Source of the DNA: an uncultured Lachnospira sp.
Lineage (GTDB): Bacteria; Bacillota; Clostridia; Lachnospirales; Lachnospiraceae
NCBI GenBank assembly: GCA_910589305.1
Contig: CAJUTV010000005.1
Coordinates: 62,001-126,000, forward strand
Reading direction: 5' to 3'
Length of the DNA: 64,000 nucleotides
The notes beneath the pieces are model-generated. The model was not told the DNA's origin. It searched no databases and saw only the letters and a list, made by a program, of their open reading frames with translations. The translations under genes and the position numbers were made by a program. Position 1 is the first letter of the stretch. Each line of letters begins with the position of its first letter. Below are positions 62,527 through 64,000 of this stretch, piece by piece.

Positions 62527-63750
62527 ATGTGGAATACCAATAAATCTTTTAAAAAATATGTGATTATGACCATATTCGTTATGGCAATTATCATAATAGC
62601 ATGGAATTTTTCGATACAGCGGACAATACAGGAAATGTCTGATGGATATTATAATGTTCTTGCCGTTTTGTTAGAAAATGTAAGAAAACAATATCCAGAT
62701 TTCAAAGAAGAAGAATGGATTGAAATTTTAAATAAAAATGAAGTGAAAAAAGCACATGGTTCTATACTTGAACATTATGGAATATTTCCGCAAAATATGC
62801 CGATTTTAAGTCAAGCAAGATATAAGAGAGAAATTCTTATTGCAAGTAATTTTTTGCTTGTATTTTTATGTATGGGGATATTGTTATTGATTTGGCTTTA
62901 TCAAAGACAGCGTGACAAAAAAATTGCAGAGTTGACTTCCTATATACGAAAGATTGAACAGGGCATATATGTTTTAGAAATGGAAGACAATCAAGAAGAT
63001 GAGTTGAGTGGATTAAAAAATGAGTTATACAAAGTTACAATTATGTTAAAGAAGGTAGCAGAGCAATCAAGCAGAGGGAAAAAAGCACTGGCAGATTCGG
63101 TATCCGATATTTCCCATCAGTTAAAAACGCCTCTTACATCTTGTCTTGTTCTTTTGGATAATCTTTCAGAGAGTGAACATATGGAGGAGGCAACACGACT
63201 GAAGTTTTTATCAGAAATTACAAGACAGATTACAAATGTCAATTGGCTTGTGGTAACCTTGTTAAAGTTATCACGAATGGATGCAGGTGTTATTGAATTT
63301 GAAAAAAATATAATTTATGTGGATAGTATGTTGGAAGAAGTGTTTGAAAATTTGGCACTGATGGCAGAATGGAAACAGATTCAATTAAATAAACAAGGAA
63401 TGAGCAACGTTGTTATGTATGGTGATAAACATTGGATTAAAGAAGCTATTACTAATTTAGTAAAAAATGCAATAGAACACAGTCCTATGGATGGACAGGT
63501 GATTGTCCATGTTGATGATAATACCGTGTATACAGCTATTTCAGTGATAGATTTTGGAAGAGGTATTTCTGTTAAAGACCAAAAGCATATTTTTGAGCGG
63601 TTTTATAGAAGTAGTGCGGCAAAAGAGGACAGTGTAGGAATTGGTTTAGCATTGTGCAAAGAGATTGTAGAGAGGCAAAATGGTTATATTACGGTATCAT
63701 CAGAGGAGGACAAGAAGACAACATTTTTAATAAAATTTTTAAAATCTTAA
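62527..63750 (+). CDS. Sensor histidine kinase of the second ABC module
   Basis: The 407-residue protein has TM1 (about 9-29), a 75-residue outer segment, TM2 (about 103-125), H197 in SDISHQLKTPLTS, and an ATPase domain with NLVKNAIEHSPMDG, DFGRGIS, FERFYRSS and VGIGLALCKEI. The G2 box reads VGIGLAL in place of GxGLGL. It is 11 bp after the regulator. It resembles kinases of peptide-antibiotic-sensing systems. Confidence 0.92.
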   Translation: MWNTNKSFKKYVIMTIFVMAIIIIAWNFSIQRTIQEMSDGYYNVLAVLLENVRKQYPDFKEEEWIEILNKNEVKKAHGSILEHYGIFPQNMPILSQARYKREILIASNFLLVFLCMGILLLIWLYQRQRDKKIAELTSYIRKIEQGIYVLEMEDNQEDELSGLKNELYKVTIMLKKVAEQSSRGKKALADSVSDISHQLKTPLTSCLVLLDNLSESEHMEEATRLKFLSEITRQITNVNWLVVTLLKLSRMDAGVIEFEKNIIYVDSMLEEVFENLALMAEWKQIQLNKQGMSNVVMYGDKHWIKEAITNLVKNAIEHSPMDGQVIVHVDDNTVYTAISVIDFGRGISVKDQKHIFERFYRSSAAKEDSVGIGLALCKEIVERQNGYITVSSEEDKKTTFLIKFLKS

Positions 63751-63770
63751 AATGTCATCAAAATGTCATT
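63749..63770 (+). promoter_or_regulatory. Tandem 11-bp repeat, probable response regulator operator
   Basis: AAAATGTCATC (63749-63759) is followed directly by AAAATGTCATT (63760-63770), the one-turn spacing that OmpR-type dimers bind. TATGCT at 63780-63785 may be the -10 of the ABC operon, whose start is at 63819. Confidence 0.75.
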
Positions 63771-63818
63771 TTGCTTTGTTATGCTATGAGCATAAAGTAA
63801 ATGAAAGGACTGATGTAA

Positions 63819-64000
63819 ATGGAAATTTTAAGAACCGAGCATTTGACAAAAATTTATGGAGAAAAAGAAAATCAAGTTGTAGCTATCAGTGATATTAATT
63901 TATCTATTAAAAAAGGAGAATTTGTTGCGATTGTAGGAAGTTCTGGCAGCGGAAAGTCTACATTGCTTCATATACTTGGCGGGGTTGACCGTCCGACAAG
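63819..64000 (+). CDS. ABC transporter ATPase (MacB/BceA type), 3' truncated
   Basis: Sixty codons are present before the window ends. They read a lead strand ILRTEHLTKIYGEKENQVVA, then Walker A VGSSGSGKSTLLH and LGGVDRPT, typical of ATPases serving FtsX-type permeases. AAAGGA lies 10 bases before the ATG. It follows the RR/HK pair and lies behind the tandem 11-bp operator, so the transporter is probably induced by this two-component system. The permease should follow outside the window. Confidence 0.9.
   Translation, partial: MEILRTEHLTKIYGEKENQVVAISDINLSIKKGEFVAIVGSSGSGKSTLLHILGGVDRPT

Noticed and set aside
1..64000. CRISPR arrays
   Set aside because: The repeats seen are long, dispersed and hairpin-bearing; no regularly spaced short repeats or cas genes were found.

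Overview
The window is AT-rich, and its genes are small, tightly packed and often start behind strong AGGAGG-like ribosome binding sites. Gene content points to an anaerobic, motile member of the Firmicutes, most likely Lachnospiraceae (Clostridia). The clues are a dockerin-bearing pectate lyase, two methyl-accepting chemotaxis proteins plus CheX, FIST-GGDEF signalling, glutamine synthetase next to an ANTAR regulator, MutS2, YhaM, and many OmpR-type two-component systems paired with ABC exporters. Species cannot be fixed from the sequence alone. There is no phage, no recognisable transposase gene and no CRISPR array; one tRNA (Leu, UAG) is present.

Layout. 1-2.1 kb: the 3' end of a secreted pectate lyase with a dockerin, a TPR-like membrane-anchored protein and a 38-residue membrane peptide. 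2.2-5.9 kb: a tight operon of AIR-synthase-like protein, Lrp regulator, PLP aminotransferase, cheX and trmL. 5.8-10.5 kb (minus): mutS2 followed by an OmpR/histidine kinase pair. 10.8-15.5 kb: a membrane-anchored HtrA-like protein that has lost its catalytic triad, yhaM, and a RumA/RlmD-type RNA methyltransferase, separated by long repeat-bearing spacers. 15.8-19.9 kb: a defence island with an XRE regulator, a small helical protein, a Type II methyltransferase and its endonuclease (CfrBI-like), and a PD-(D/E)XK nuclease fused to a RAMA domain. 20.2-25.4 kb: an orphan solute-binding lipoprotein paired with a chemoreceptor, then an AgrC/LytTR-type system. 25.5-30.6 kb: acetyltransferases (one a wreck), a MerR regulator divergent from a MATE exporter with a textbook 19-bp-spaced promoter, and a zinc-ribbon protein. 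30.8-35.9 kb: a complete EIICBA sugar PTS permease, a HAD phosphatase, an ECF sigma factor and a DUF2461 protein. 36.4-41.6 kb: an RR/HK/ABC/FtsX-permease module of the peptide-stress type. 41.9-52.1 kb: FIST-GGDEF, Mrp ATPase, a glycosyltransferase, tRNA-Leu, DUF4279, a Cache chemoreceptor, NagZ-like GH3 and an MFS carrier. 52.5-57.5 kb: a cluster of immunity-like proteins (two SMI1/KNR4 paralogues, DUF6678-like, GNAT). 57.6-60 kb (minus): glnA-ANTAR. 60.4-64 kb: CapA-like protein and a second RR/HK/ABC module that runs off the window.

Two non-coding signals stand out. First, a family of about 130-170 bp multi-hairpin intergenic elements recurs at least seven times in recognisable form, with several partial copies, always outside genes and in both orientations; stems are maintained by paired changes between copies. 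Second, the roughly 135 bp leader just upstream of glnA is repeated upstream of an SMI1/KNR4 gene 4 kb away. The two copies differ by many substitutions, but the differences preserve three helices, which strongly suggests a structured cis-acting RNA. I regard these two as the best candidates for something not yet described.
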